Source: Ascarosepion bandense
Taxonomy: Eukaryota > Mollusca > Cephalopoda > Sepiida > Sepiidae
NCBI GenBank assembly: GCA_037127315.1
Contig: JBBBDQ010001945.1
Span: 467,501-531,500 of the forward strand
DNA length: 64,000 bases
Direction of reading: 5' to 3'
Shown piece after piece: positions 10,601-22,300 of this stretch; positions within the stretch are counted from its first letter, which is position 1; each line of letters starts with the position of its first letter. The position numbers and the translations under genes are program-made. The notes beneath the pieces were generated by a model that was not told the origin of the DNA, ran no database searches, and was given only the letters and a program-made list of their open reading frames with translations.

Positions 10601-13600
10601 TGACTCGCATCCTTTCACCTGACAACCCTTGTCTCATGGTCTTCCCCATTTTCTCTCTACTCTAATGCATCTTTCACAGCAGTGTTCTCATCTTTCTCTT
10701 ACCCACTCTCGCTAACTTGTTCCTCTTTCTCATCACTCTCCTCTTAATGTCAATTGCTATCTCTTTTCTCCTTGACTCGCATCCTTTCACCTGACAACCC
10801 TTGTATCATGGTCTTCCCCATTTTCTCTCTACTCTAATGCATCTTTCACAGCAGTGTTCTCATCTTTCTCTTACCCACTCTCTCTAACTTGATCCTCTAT
10901 CTCATCACTCTCCTCTTAATGTCAATTGCCATCTCTTATCTCCTTGACTCGCATCCTTTCACCTGACAACCCTTGTATCACGGTCTTCCCCATTTTCTCT
11001 CTACTCTAATGCATCTTTCACAGCAGTGTTCTCATCTTTCTCTTACCCACTCTCTCTAACTAGATCCTCTATCTCATCACTCACCTCTTAATGTCAATTG
11101 CCATCTCTTATCTCCTTGACTCGCATCCTTTCACCTGACAACCCTTGTATCACGGTCTTCCCCATTTTCTCTCTACTCTAATGCATCTTTCACAGCAGTG
11201 TTCTCATCTTTCTCTTACCCACTCTCTCTAACTAGATCCTCTATCTCATCACTCTCCTCTTAATGTCAATTGCCATCTCTTATCTCCTTGACTCGCATCC
11301 TTTCACCTGACAACCCTTGTATCATGGTCTTCCCCATTTTCTCTCTACTCTAATGCATCTTTCACAGCAGTGTTCTCATCTTTCTCTTACCCACTCTCTC
11401 TAACTTGATCCTCTATCTCATCACTCTCCTCTTAATGTCAATTGCCATCTCTTATCTCCTTGACTCGCATCCTTTCACCTGACAACCCTTGTATCATGGT
11501 CTTCCCCATTTTCTCTCTACTCTAATGCATCTTTCACAGCAGTGTTCTCATCTTCCTCTTACCCACTCTCTCTAACTTGATCCTCTATCTCATCACTCTC
11601 CTCTTAATGTCAATTGCCATCTCCTATCTCCTTGACTCGCATCCTTTCACCTGACAACCCTTGTATCATGGTCTTCCCCATTTTCTCTCTACTCTAATGC
11701 ATCTTTCACAGCAGTGTTCTCATCTTTCTCTTACCCACTCTCTCTAACTTGATCCTCTATCTCATCACTCTCCTCTTAATGTCAATTGCCATCTCTTATC
11801 TCCTTGACTCACATCCTTTCACCTGACAACCCTTGTATCATGGTCTTCCCCATTTTCTCTCTACTCTAATGCATCTTTCACAGCAGTGTTCTCATCTTTC
11901 TCTTACCCATTCTCTCTAACTTGATCCTCTATCTCATCACTCTCCTCTTAATGTCAATTGCTATCTCTTTTCTCCTTGACTCGCATCCTTTCACCTGACA
12001 ACCCTTGTATCATGTTCTTCCCCATTTTCTCTCTACTCTAATGCATCTTTCACAGCAGTGTTCTCATCTTTCTCTTACCCACTCTCTCTAACTTGATCCT
12101 CTATCTCATCACTCTCCTCTTAATGTCAATTGCCATCTCTTATCTCCTTGACTCACATCCTTTCACCTGACAACCCTTGTATCATGGTCTTCCCCATTTT
12201 CTCTCTACTCTAATGCATCTTTAACAGCAGTGTTCTCATCTTTCTCTTACCCACTCTCTCTAGCTTGATCCTCTATCTCATCACTCTCCGCTTAATGTCA
12301 ATTGCCATCTCTTATCTCCTTGACTCGCATACTTTCACCTGACAACCCTTGTATCATGGTCTTCCCCATTTTCTCTCTACTCTAATGCATCTTTCACAGC
12401 AGTGTTCTCATCTTTCTCTTACCCACTCTCTCTAACTTGATCCTCTATCTCATCACTCTCCTCTTAATGTCAATTGCTATCTCTTTTCTCCTTGACTCGC
12501 ATACTTTCACCTGACAACCCTTGTATCATGGTCTTCCCCATTTTCTCTCTACTCTAATGCATCTTTCACAGCAGTGTTCTCATCTTTCTCTTACCCACTC
12601 TCTCTAACTTGATCCTCTATCTCATCACTCTCCTCTTAATGTCAATTGCCATCTCTTATCTCCTTGACTCACATCCTTTCACCTGACAACCCTTGTATCA
12701 TGGTCTTCCCCATTTTCTCTCTAATCTAATGCATCTTTCACAGCAGTGTTCTCATCTTTCTCTTACCCACTCTCTCTAACTTGATCCTCTATCTCATCAC
12801 TCTCCTCTTAATGTCAATTGCCATCTCTTATCTCCTTGACTCGCATCCTTTCACCTGACAACCCTTGTATCATGGTCTTCCCCATTTTCTCTCTACTCTA
12901 ATGCATCTTTCACAGCAGTGTTCTCATCTTTCTCTTACCCACTCTCACTAACTAGATCCTCTATCTCATCACTCTCCTCTTAATGTCAATTGCCATCTCT
13001 TTTCTCCTTGACTCGCATCCTTTCACCTGACAACCCTTGTATCATGGTCTTCCCCATTTTCTCTCTACTCTAATGCATCTTTCACATCAGTGTTCTCATC
13101 TTTCTCTTACCCACTCTCTCTAACTTGATCCTCTATCTCATCACTCTCCTCTTAATGTCAATTGCCATCTCTTATCTCCTTGACTCGCATCCTTTCACCT
13201 GACAACCCTTGTATCATGGTCTTCCCCATTTTCTCTCTACTCTAATGCATCTTTCACAGCAGTGTTCTCATCTTTCTCTTACCCACTCTCTCTAACTTGA
13301 TCCTCTATCTCATCACTCTCCTCTTAATGTCAATTGCTATCTCTTTTCTCCTTGACTCGCATCCTTTCACCTGACAACCCTTGTATCATGGTCTTCCCCA
13401 TTTTCTCTCTACTCTAATGCATCTTTCACAGCAGTGTTCTCATCTTTCTCTTACCCACTCTCTCTAACTTGATCCTCTATCTCATCACTCTCCTCTTAAT
13501 GTCTATTGCCATCTCTTATCTCCTTGACTCGCATCCTTTCACCTGACAACCCTTGTATCATGGTCTTCCCCATTTTCTCTCTACTCTAATGCATCTTTCA

Positions 13601-15915
13601 CAGCAGTGTTCTCATCTTTCTCTTACCCACTCTCTCTAACTTGATCCTCTATCTCATCACTCTCCTCTTAATGTCAATTGCCATCTCTTATCTCCTTGAC
13701 ACGCATCCTTTCACCTGACAACCCTTGTATCATGGTCTTCCCCATTTTCTCTCTACTCTAATGCATCTTTCACAGCAGTGTTCTCATCTTTCTCTTACCC
13801 ACTCTCTCTAACTTGATCCTCTATCTCATCACTCTCCTCTTAATGTCAATTGCCATCTCTTATCTCCTTGACTCGCATCCTTTCACCTGACAATCCTTGT
13901 ATCACGGTCTTCCCCATTTTCTCTCTACTCTAATGCATCTTTCACAGCAGTGTTCTCATCTTTCTCTTACCCACTCTCTCTAACTAGATCCTCTATCTCA
14001 TCACTCTCCTCTTAATGTCAATTGCCATCTCTTTTCTCCTTGACTCGCATCCTTTCACCTGACAACCCTTGTATCATGGTCTTCCCCATTTTCTCTCTAC
14101 TCTAATGCATCTTTCACAGCAGTGTTCTCATCGTTCTCTTACCCACTCTCTCTAACTTGATCCTCTATCTCATCACTCTCCTCTTAATGTCAATTGCCAT
14201 CTCTTATCTCCTTGACTCGCATCCTTTCACCTGACAACCCTTGTATCATGGTCTTCCCCATTTTCTCTCTACTCTAATGCATCTTTCACAGCAGTGTTCT
14301 AATCTTTCTCTTACCCACTCTCTCTAACTTGATCCTCTATCTCATCACTCTCCTCTTAATGTCAATTGCCATCTCTTATCTCCTTGACTCGCATCCTTTC
14401 ACCTGACAACCCTTGTATCATGGTCTTCCCCATTTTCTCTCTACTCTAATGCATCTTTCACAGCAGTGTTCTAATCTTTCTCTTACCCACTCTCTCTAAC
14501 TTGATCCTCTATCTCATCACTCTCCTCTTAATGTCAATTGCCATCTCTTATCTCCTTGACTCGCATCCTTTCACCTGACAACCCTTGTATCATGGTCTTC
14601 CCCATTTTCTCTCTACTCTAATGCATCTTTCACAGCAGTGTTCTAATCTTTCTCTTACCCACTCTCTCTAACTTGATCCTCTATCTCATCACTCTCCTCT
14701 TAATGTCAATTGCCATCTCTTATCTCCTTGACTCGCATCCTTTCACCTGACAACCCTTGTATCATGGTCTTCCCCATTTTCTCTCTACTCTAATGCATCT
14801 TTAACAGCAGTGTTCTCATCTTTCTCTTACCCACTCACTCTAGCTTGATCCTCTATCTCATCACTCTCCTCTTAATGTCAATTGCCATCTCTTATCTCCT
14901 TGACTCGCATCCTTTCACCTGACAACCCTTGTATCATGGTCTTCCCCATTTTCTCTCTACTCTAATGCATCTTTCACAGCAGTGTTCTCATCTTTCTCTT
15001 ACCCACTCTCTCTAACTTGATCCTCTATCACATCACTCTCCTCTTAATGTCAATTGCCATCTCTTATCTCCTTGACTCACATCCTTTCACCTGACAACCC
15101 TTGTATCACGGTCTTCCCCATTTTCTCTCTAATCTAATGCATCTTTCACAGCAGTGTTCTAATCTTTCTCTTACCCACTCTCTCTAACTTGATCCTCTAT
15201 CTCATCACTCTCCTCTTAATGTCAATTGCCATCTCTTATCTCCTTGACACGCATCCTTTCACCTGACAACCCTTGTATCACGGTCTTCCCCATTTTCTCT
15301 CTACTCTAATGCATCTTTCACATCAGTGTTCTCATCTTTCTCTTACCCACTCTCTCTAACTAGATCCTCTATCTCATCACTCTCCTCTTAATGTCAATTG
15401 CCATCTCTTTTCTCCTTGACTCGCATCCTTTCACCTGACAACCCTTGTATCATGGTCTTCCCCATTTTCTCTACTCTAATGCATCTTTCACAGCAGTGTT
15501 CTCATCTTTCTCTTACCCACTCTCTCTAACTTGATCCTCTATCTCATCACTCTCCTCTTAATGTCAATTGCCATCTCTTATCTCCTTGACTCGCATCCTT
15601 TCACCTGACAACCCTTGTATCATGGTCTTCCCCATTTTCTCTCTACTCTAATGCATCTTTCACAGCAGTGTTCTCATCTTTCTCTTACCCACTCTCTAAC
15701 TTGATCCTCTATCTCATCACTCTCCTCTTAATGTCAATTGCCATCTCTTATCTCCTTGACTCGCATCCTTTCACCTGACAACCCTTGTATCATGGTCTTC
15801 CCCATTTTCTCTCTACTCTAATGCATCTTTCACAGCGGTGTTCTCATCCTTTTCTTACCCATTCTGTGACACCCCCTGTGACTTGTTCCTCTTTATTATC
15901 ACTCCCCTCTGATGT
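7657..15915 (+). repeat. 172-bp tandem satellite, about 48 units, inside a LINE 3' end
   Basis: The unit recurs every 172 bp; for example 'tcgcatcc' occurs at 7,861, 8,033 and 8,205. It contains 'ttgactcgcatcctttcacc', 'gacaacccttgtatcatgg' and 'tctttcacagcagtgttctc'. The strand is very pyrimidine-rich. The first unit (7,657-7,829) and the last (about 15,760-15,915) are the most diverged, and the centre is homogenised. The left flank is LINE ORF2 C-terminus. The right flank is the LINE 3' terminus ('gccttgcttggtgtgaaa', compare 'gccttgctcggggtgaaac' at 49,532). The monomer length is not a multiple of 3 and stops occur in every frame, so it is non-coding. Units at about 8,620-10,020 carry many more small indels than the rest. 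Confidence 0.93.
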
Positions 15916-15966
15916 AACCCCCTAGGCACCGGTGAAGGTTCTGCCTTGCTTGGTGTGAAATTATTT
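15850..15966 (+). mobile_element. LINE 3' terminus, right flank of the 172-bp array
   Basis: After the last decayed unit the sequence runs through a 3'-UTR end resembling 40,690-40,730 and 49,505-49,550, ending 'gccttgcttggtgtgaaattattt'. No poly(A) follows. At about 15,967 it joins directly to the interior of a minus-strand copy of the same LINE family. Confidence 0.65.
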
Positions 15967-16372
15967 GAAGAGGACAGAGGAGAGACCAGGGACACGTCTC
16001 TTCAAGAGAATGATTAGTATTTCGTAAACCTCCGCTCGCCTTATAGGGGTCAAGCTTTGAAATTATGTTAGAGATTAACGGGGGATAAATGTGAACGTTA
16101 CCCAGTTTAGCCGCAGTCCTATGTGAGAAGCCGGGTGCGGATACGGCAGACGAATCAAAATTGAGATGGAGGAGAATTTGCAACAAAAGCACTCAGCCTT
16201 GTCCGCTGGAGATGTGAGGACCTCAGATTTATTCATTAAAGTTGGGGATTAAGGGCCCACTATTGTTTAACACAGTTTTTACAAAGCTGCTAATTGTCTT
16301 CGATGCAGAACTTGCGGAAAGTTATACGTTGCTTCATTCATTGTATTATTTGGAAACATCTTGCACTCATTA
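15967..16372 (-). pseudogene. LINE ORF2 start of reverse transcriptase, left flank of the 137-bp array
   Basis: On the minus strand this gives 'EVLTSPADKAECF', then 'GNVHIYPPLISNIISKLDPYKASGG'. It aligns to the intact copy at about 47,560-47,985 ('EVLTSPADKAECF', 'NNVHITPSLIAKIISQLDPHKASGG'). The match continues at DNA level to 'ctcctctgtcctct', where it is cut at 15,967. It also extends back towards the array as a weaker match to the NKCKKVLNEAK region. Frames are broken by several indels. This is the part of the ORF immediately downstream of the segment amplified in the array. Confidence 0.75.
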
Positions 16373-16373
16373 C

Positions 16374-19300
16374 GAGCTGGGGGCAAAAAGGCGCTTATTA
16401 TGGTCAGACGCGTGGCTCCGATAAAGCCGGAAGTAATAATTTTTGGGAGCAATAGCGACCGAGCAAGTAGCGGAGAACCAAGAGACGAATGGGGTTTAAG
16501 TCTTAAATTTCTAGCTAGGGCAAAAAGGCGCTTATTATGGTCAGATGCGTGGCTCCGATAAAGCCGGAAGTAATAATTTTTGGGAGCAATAGCGACCGAG
16601 CAAGTAGCGGAGAACCAAGAGACGAATGGGGTTTAAGTCGTAAATTCCTAGCTGGGGCAAAAAGGCGCCTATTATGGTCAGACGCGTGGCTCCGATAAAG
16701 CCGGAAAATGTGATATCTGGGAGCAATAGCGACCGAGCAAGTAGCGGAGAACCAGTAGACGAATGGGGTTTAAGTCGTAAATTCCTAGCTGGGGCAAAAA
16801 GGCGCCTATTATGGTCAGACGCGTGGCTCCGATGAAGCCGGAAGTAATGATTTCTGGGAGCAATAGCGACCGAGCAAGTAGCGGAGAACCAAGAGACGAA
16901 TGGGGTTTAAGTCTTAAATTTCTAGCTGGGGCAAAAAGGCGCTTATTATGGTCAGATGCGTGGCTCCGATAAAGCCGGAAGTAATTATTTTTGGGAGCAA
17001 TAGCGACCGAGCAAGTAGCGGAGAACCAAGAGACGAATGGGGTTTAAGTCTTAAATTTCTAGCTGGGGCAAAAAGGCGCTTATTATGGTCAGACGCGTGG
17101 CTCCGATAAAGCCGGAAGATGTGATATCTGGGAGCAATAGCGACCGAGCAAGCATGGAAGAACCAGGAGACGAATGGGGTTTAAGTCTTAAATTTCTAGC
17201 TGGGGCAAAAAGGCGCTTATTATGGTCAGAGGCGTGGCTCTTATAAAGCCGGAAGTAATAATTTTTGGGAGCAATAGCGACCGAGCAAGTAGCGGAGAAC
17301 CAAGAGACGAATGGGGTTTAAGTCGTAAATTCCTAGCTGGGGCAAAAAGGCGCCTATTATGCTCAGACGCGTGGCTCCGATAAAGCCGGAAAATGTGATA
17401 TCTGGGAGCAATAGCGACCGAGCAAGTAGCGGAGAACCAGTAGACGAATGGGGTTTAAGTCGTAAATTTCTAGCTGGGGCAAAAAGGCGCCTATTATGGT
17501 CAGACTCGTGACTCCGATAAAGCCGGAAGTAATGATTTCTGGGAGCAATAGCGACCGAGCAAGTAGCGGAGAACCAAGAGACGAATGGGGTTTAAGTCGT
17601 AAATTCCTAGCTGGGGCAAAAAGGCGCCTATTATGGTCAGACGCGTGGCTCCGATAAAGCCGGAAGTAATGATTTTTGGGAGCAATAGCGACCGAGCAAG
17701 CATGGAAGAACCAGGAGACGAATGGGGTTTAAGTCGTAAATTCCTAGCTGGGGCAAAAAGGCGCCTATTATGGTCAGACGCGTGGCTCCGATAAAGCCGG
17801 AAGATGTGATATCTGGGAGTAATAGCGACCGAGCAAGCATGGAAGAACCAGGAGACGAATGGGGTTTAAGTCTTAAATTTCTAGCTGGGGCAAAAAGGCG
17901 CTTATTATGGTCAGACGCGTGGCTCTTATAAAGCCGGAAGTAATGATTTTTGGGAGCAATAGCGACCGAGCAAGTAGCGGAGAACCAAGAGACGAATGGG
18001 GTTTAAGTCTTAAATTTCTAGCTGGGGCAAAATGGCGCTTATTATGGTCAGACGCGTGGCTCCGATAAAGCCGGAAGTAATGATTTTTGGGAGCAATAGC
18101 GACCGAGCAAGCATGGAAGAACCAGGAGACGAATGGGGTTTAAGTCGTAAATTCCTAGCTGGGGCAAAAAGGCGCCTATTATGGTCAGACGCGTGGCTCC
18201 GATAAAGCCGGAAGATGTGATATCTGGGAGTAATAGCGACCGAGCAAGCATGGAAGAACCAGGAGACGAATGGGGTTTAAGTCTTAAATTTCTAGCTGGG
18301 GCAAAAAGGCGCTTATTATGGTCAGACGCGTGGCTCTTATAAAGCCGGAAGTAATGATTTTTGGGAGCAATAGCGACTGAGCAAGTAGCGGAGAACCAAG
18401 AGACGAATGGGGTTTAAGTCTTAAATTTCTAGCTGGGGCAAAATGGCGCTTATTATGGTCAGACGCGTGGCTCCGATAAAGCCGGAAGTAATGATTTCTC
18501 GGAGCAATAGCGACCGAGCAAGTAGCGGAGAACCAAGAGACGAATGGGGATTAAGTCTTAAATTTCTAGCTGGGGCAAAAAGGCGCTTATTATGGTCAGA
18601 CGCGTGGTTCCGATAAAGCCGGAAGTAATTATTTTTGGGAGCAATAGCGACCGAGCAAGTAGCGGAGAACCAAGAGACGAATGGGGTTTAAGTCATAAAT
18701 TCCTAGCTGGATGCAAAAAGGCGCTTATTATGGTCAGACGCGTGGCTCCGATAAAGCCGGAAGTAATGATTTCTGGGAGCAATAGCGACCGAGCAAGCAT
18801 GGAAGAACCAGTAGACGAATGGGGTTTAAGTCTTAAATTTCTAGCTGGGGCAAAAAGGCGCTTATTATGGTCAGAAGCGTGGCTCTTATAAAGCCGGAAG
18901 TAATAATTTTTGGGAGCAATAGCGACCGAGCATGTAGCGGAGAACCAAGAGACGAATGGGGTTCAAGTCTTAAATTTCTAGCTGGGGCAAAAAGGCGCTT
19001 ATTATGGTCAGACGCGTGGCACCGATAAAGCCGGAAGTAATGATTTCTCGGAGCAATAGCGACCGAGCAAGCATGGAAGAACAAGGAGACGAATGGGGTT
19101 TAAGTCGTAAATTCCTAGCTGGGGCAAAATGGCGCCTATTATGGTCAGACGCGTGGCTCCGATAAAGCCGGTAGATGTGATATCTGGGAGCAATAACCGA
19201 CCGAGCAAGCATGGAAGAACCAGGAGACGAATGGGGTTTAAGTCTTAAATTTCTAGCTGGGGCAAAAATGCGCTTATTATGGTCAGATGCGTGGCTCCGA

Positions 19301-22300
19301 TAAAGCCGGATGTAATGATTTCTGGGAGCAATAGCGACCGAGCAAGTAGCGGAGAACCAAGAGACGAATGGGGTTTAAGTCTTAAATTTCTAGCGGGGGC
19401 AAAAAGGCGCTTATTATGGTCAGACGCGTGGCTCCGATTAAGCCGGAAGTAATGATTTCTGGGAGCAATAGCGACCAAGCAAGTAGCGGAGAACCAAGAG
19501 ACGAATGGGGTTTAAGTCTTAAATTTCTAGCTGGGGCAAAAAGGCGCTTATTATGTTCAGACGCGTGGCTCCAATAAAGCCGGAAGTAATGATTTCTGGG
19601 AGCAATAGCGACCGAGCAAGTAGCGAAGAACCAAGAGACGAATGCGGTTTAAGTCTTAAATTTCTAGCTGGGGCAAAAAGGCGCTTATTATGGTCAGACG
19701 CGTGGTTCCGATAAAGCCGGAAGTAATTATTTTTGGGAGCAATAGCGACCGAGCAAGTAGCGGAGAACCAAGAGACGAATGGGGTTTAGGTCGTAAATTC
19801 CTAGCTGGGGCAAAAAGGTGCTTATTATGGTCAGACGCGTGGCTCCGATAAAGCCGGAAGATATGATATCTGGGTGCAATAGCGACCGAGCAAGCATGGA
19901 AGAACCAGGAGACGAATGGGGTTTAAGTCTTAAATTTCTAGCTGGGGCAAAAAGGCGCTTATTATGGTCAGATGCGTGGCTCCGATAAAGCCGGATGTAA
20001 TGATTTCTGGGAGCAATAGCGACCGAGCAAGTAGCGGAGAACCTGTAGACGAATGGGGTTTAAGTCGTAAATTCCTAGCTGGGGCAAAAAGGCGCCTATT
20101 ATGGTCAGACGCGTGGCTCCGATAAAGCCGGAAGTAATGATTTCTGGGAGCAATAGCGACCGAGCAAGCATGGAAGAACCAGGAGACGAATGGGGTTTAA
20201 GTCGTAAATTCCTAGCTGGGGCAAAAAGGCGCCTATTATGGTCAGACGCGTGGCTCCGATAAAGCCGGTAGATGTGATATCTGGGAGTAATAGCGACCGA
20301 GCAAGCATGGAAGAACCAGGAGACGGATGGGGTTTAAGTCTTAAATTTCTAGCTGGGGCAAAATGGCGCTTATTATGGTCAGACGCGTGGCTCCGATAAA
20401 GCCGGAAGTAATGATTTCTCGGAGCAATAGCGACCGAGCAAGTAGCGGAGAACCAAGAGACGAATGGGGTTTAAGTCTTAAATTTCTAGCTGGGGCAAAA
20501 AGGCGCTTATTATGGTCAGACGCGTGGTTCCGATAAAGCCGGAAGTAATTATTTTTGGGAGCAATAGCGACCGAGCAAGTAGCGGAGAACCAAGAGACGA
20601 ATGGGGTTTAAGTCATAAATTCCTAGCTGGGGCAAAAAGGCGCTTATTATGGTCAGACGCGTGGCTCCGATAAAGCCGGAAGTAATGATTTCTGGGAGCA
20701 ATAGCGACCGAGCAAGCATGGAAGAACCAGGAGACGAATGGAGTTTAAGTCTTAAATTTCTAGCTGGGGCAAAAAGGCGCTTATTATGGTCAGACGCGTG
20801 GCTCTTATAAAGCCGGAAGTAATAATTTTTGGGAGCAATAGCGACCGAGCAAGTAGCGGAGAACCAAGAGACGAATGGGGTTTAAGTCTTAAATTTCTAG
20901 CTGGGGCAAAAAGGCGCTTATTATGGTCAGACGCGTGGCTCCGATAAAGCCGGAAGTAATGATTTTTGGGAGCAATAGCGACCGAGCAAGCATGGAAGAA
21001 CCAGGAGACGAATGGGGTTTAAGTCGTAAATTCCTAGCTGGGGCAAAAAGGCGCCTATTATGGTCAGACGCGTGGCTCCGATAAAGCCGGTAGATGTGAT
21101 ACCTGGGAGCAATAGCGACCGAGCAAGCATGGAAGAACCAGGAGACGAATGGGGTTTAAGTCTTAAATTTCTAGCTGGGGCAAAAATGCGCTTATTATGG
21201 TCAGATGCGTGGCTCCGATAAAGCCGGATGTAATGATTTCTGGGAGCAATAGCGACCGAGCAAGTAGCGGAGAACCAAGAGACGAATGGGGTTTAAGTCT
21301 TAAATTTCTAGCGGGGGCAAAAAAGCGCTTATTATGGTCAGACGCGTGGCTCCGATTAAGCCGGAAGTAATGATTTCTGGGAGCAATAGCGACCAAGCAA
21401 GTAGTGGAGAACCAAGAGACGAATGGGGTTTAAGTCTTAAATTTCTAGCTGGGGCAAAAAGGCGCTTATTATGTTCAGACGCGTGGCTCCAATAAAGCCG
21501 GAAGTAATGATTTCTGGGAGCAATAGCGACCGAGCAAGTAGCGAAGAACCAAGAGACGAATGGGGTTTAAGTCGTAAATTTCCAGCTGGGGCAAAATGGC
21601 GCTTATTATGGTCAGATGCGTGGCCCCGAAAAAGCCGGATGTAATGATTTTTGGGGCAATAGCGACCGAGCAAGTAGCGGAGAACCAAGAGACGAATGGG
21701 GTTTAAGTCTTAAATTTCTAGCTGGGGCAAAAAGGCGCTTATTATGGTCAGACGCGTGGCTCCGATAAAGCCGGAAGTAATGATTTTTGGGAGCAATAGC
21801 GACCGAGCAAGCATGGAAGAACCAGGAGACGAATGGTGGGGTTTAAGTCGTAAATTTCTAGCTGGGGCAAAAAGGCGCTTATTATGGTCAGATGCGTGGC
21901 TCCGATAAAGCCGGATGTAATGATTTCTGGGAGCAATAGCGACCGAGCAAGTAGCGGAGAACCAAGAGACGAATGGGGTTTAAGTCTTAAATTTCTAGCT
22001 GGGGCAAAAAGGCGCTTATTATGGTCAGATGCGTGGCTCCGATAAAGCCGGATGTAATGATTTCGGGGAGCAATAGCGACCGAGCAAGTAGCGGAGAACC
22101 AGTAGACGAATGGGGTTTAAGTCGTAAATTCCTAGCTGGGGCAAAAAGGCGCCTATTATGGTCAGACGCGTGGCTCCGATAAAGCCGGAAGTAATGATTT
22201 TTGGGAGCAATAGCGACCGAGCAAGCATGGAAGAACCAGGAGACGAATGGGGTTTAAGTCGTAAATTCCTAGCTGGGGCAAAAAGGCGCCTATTATGGTC

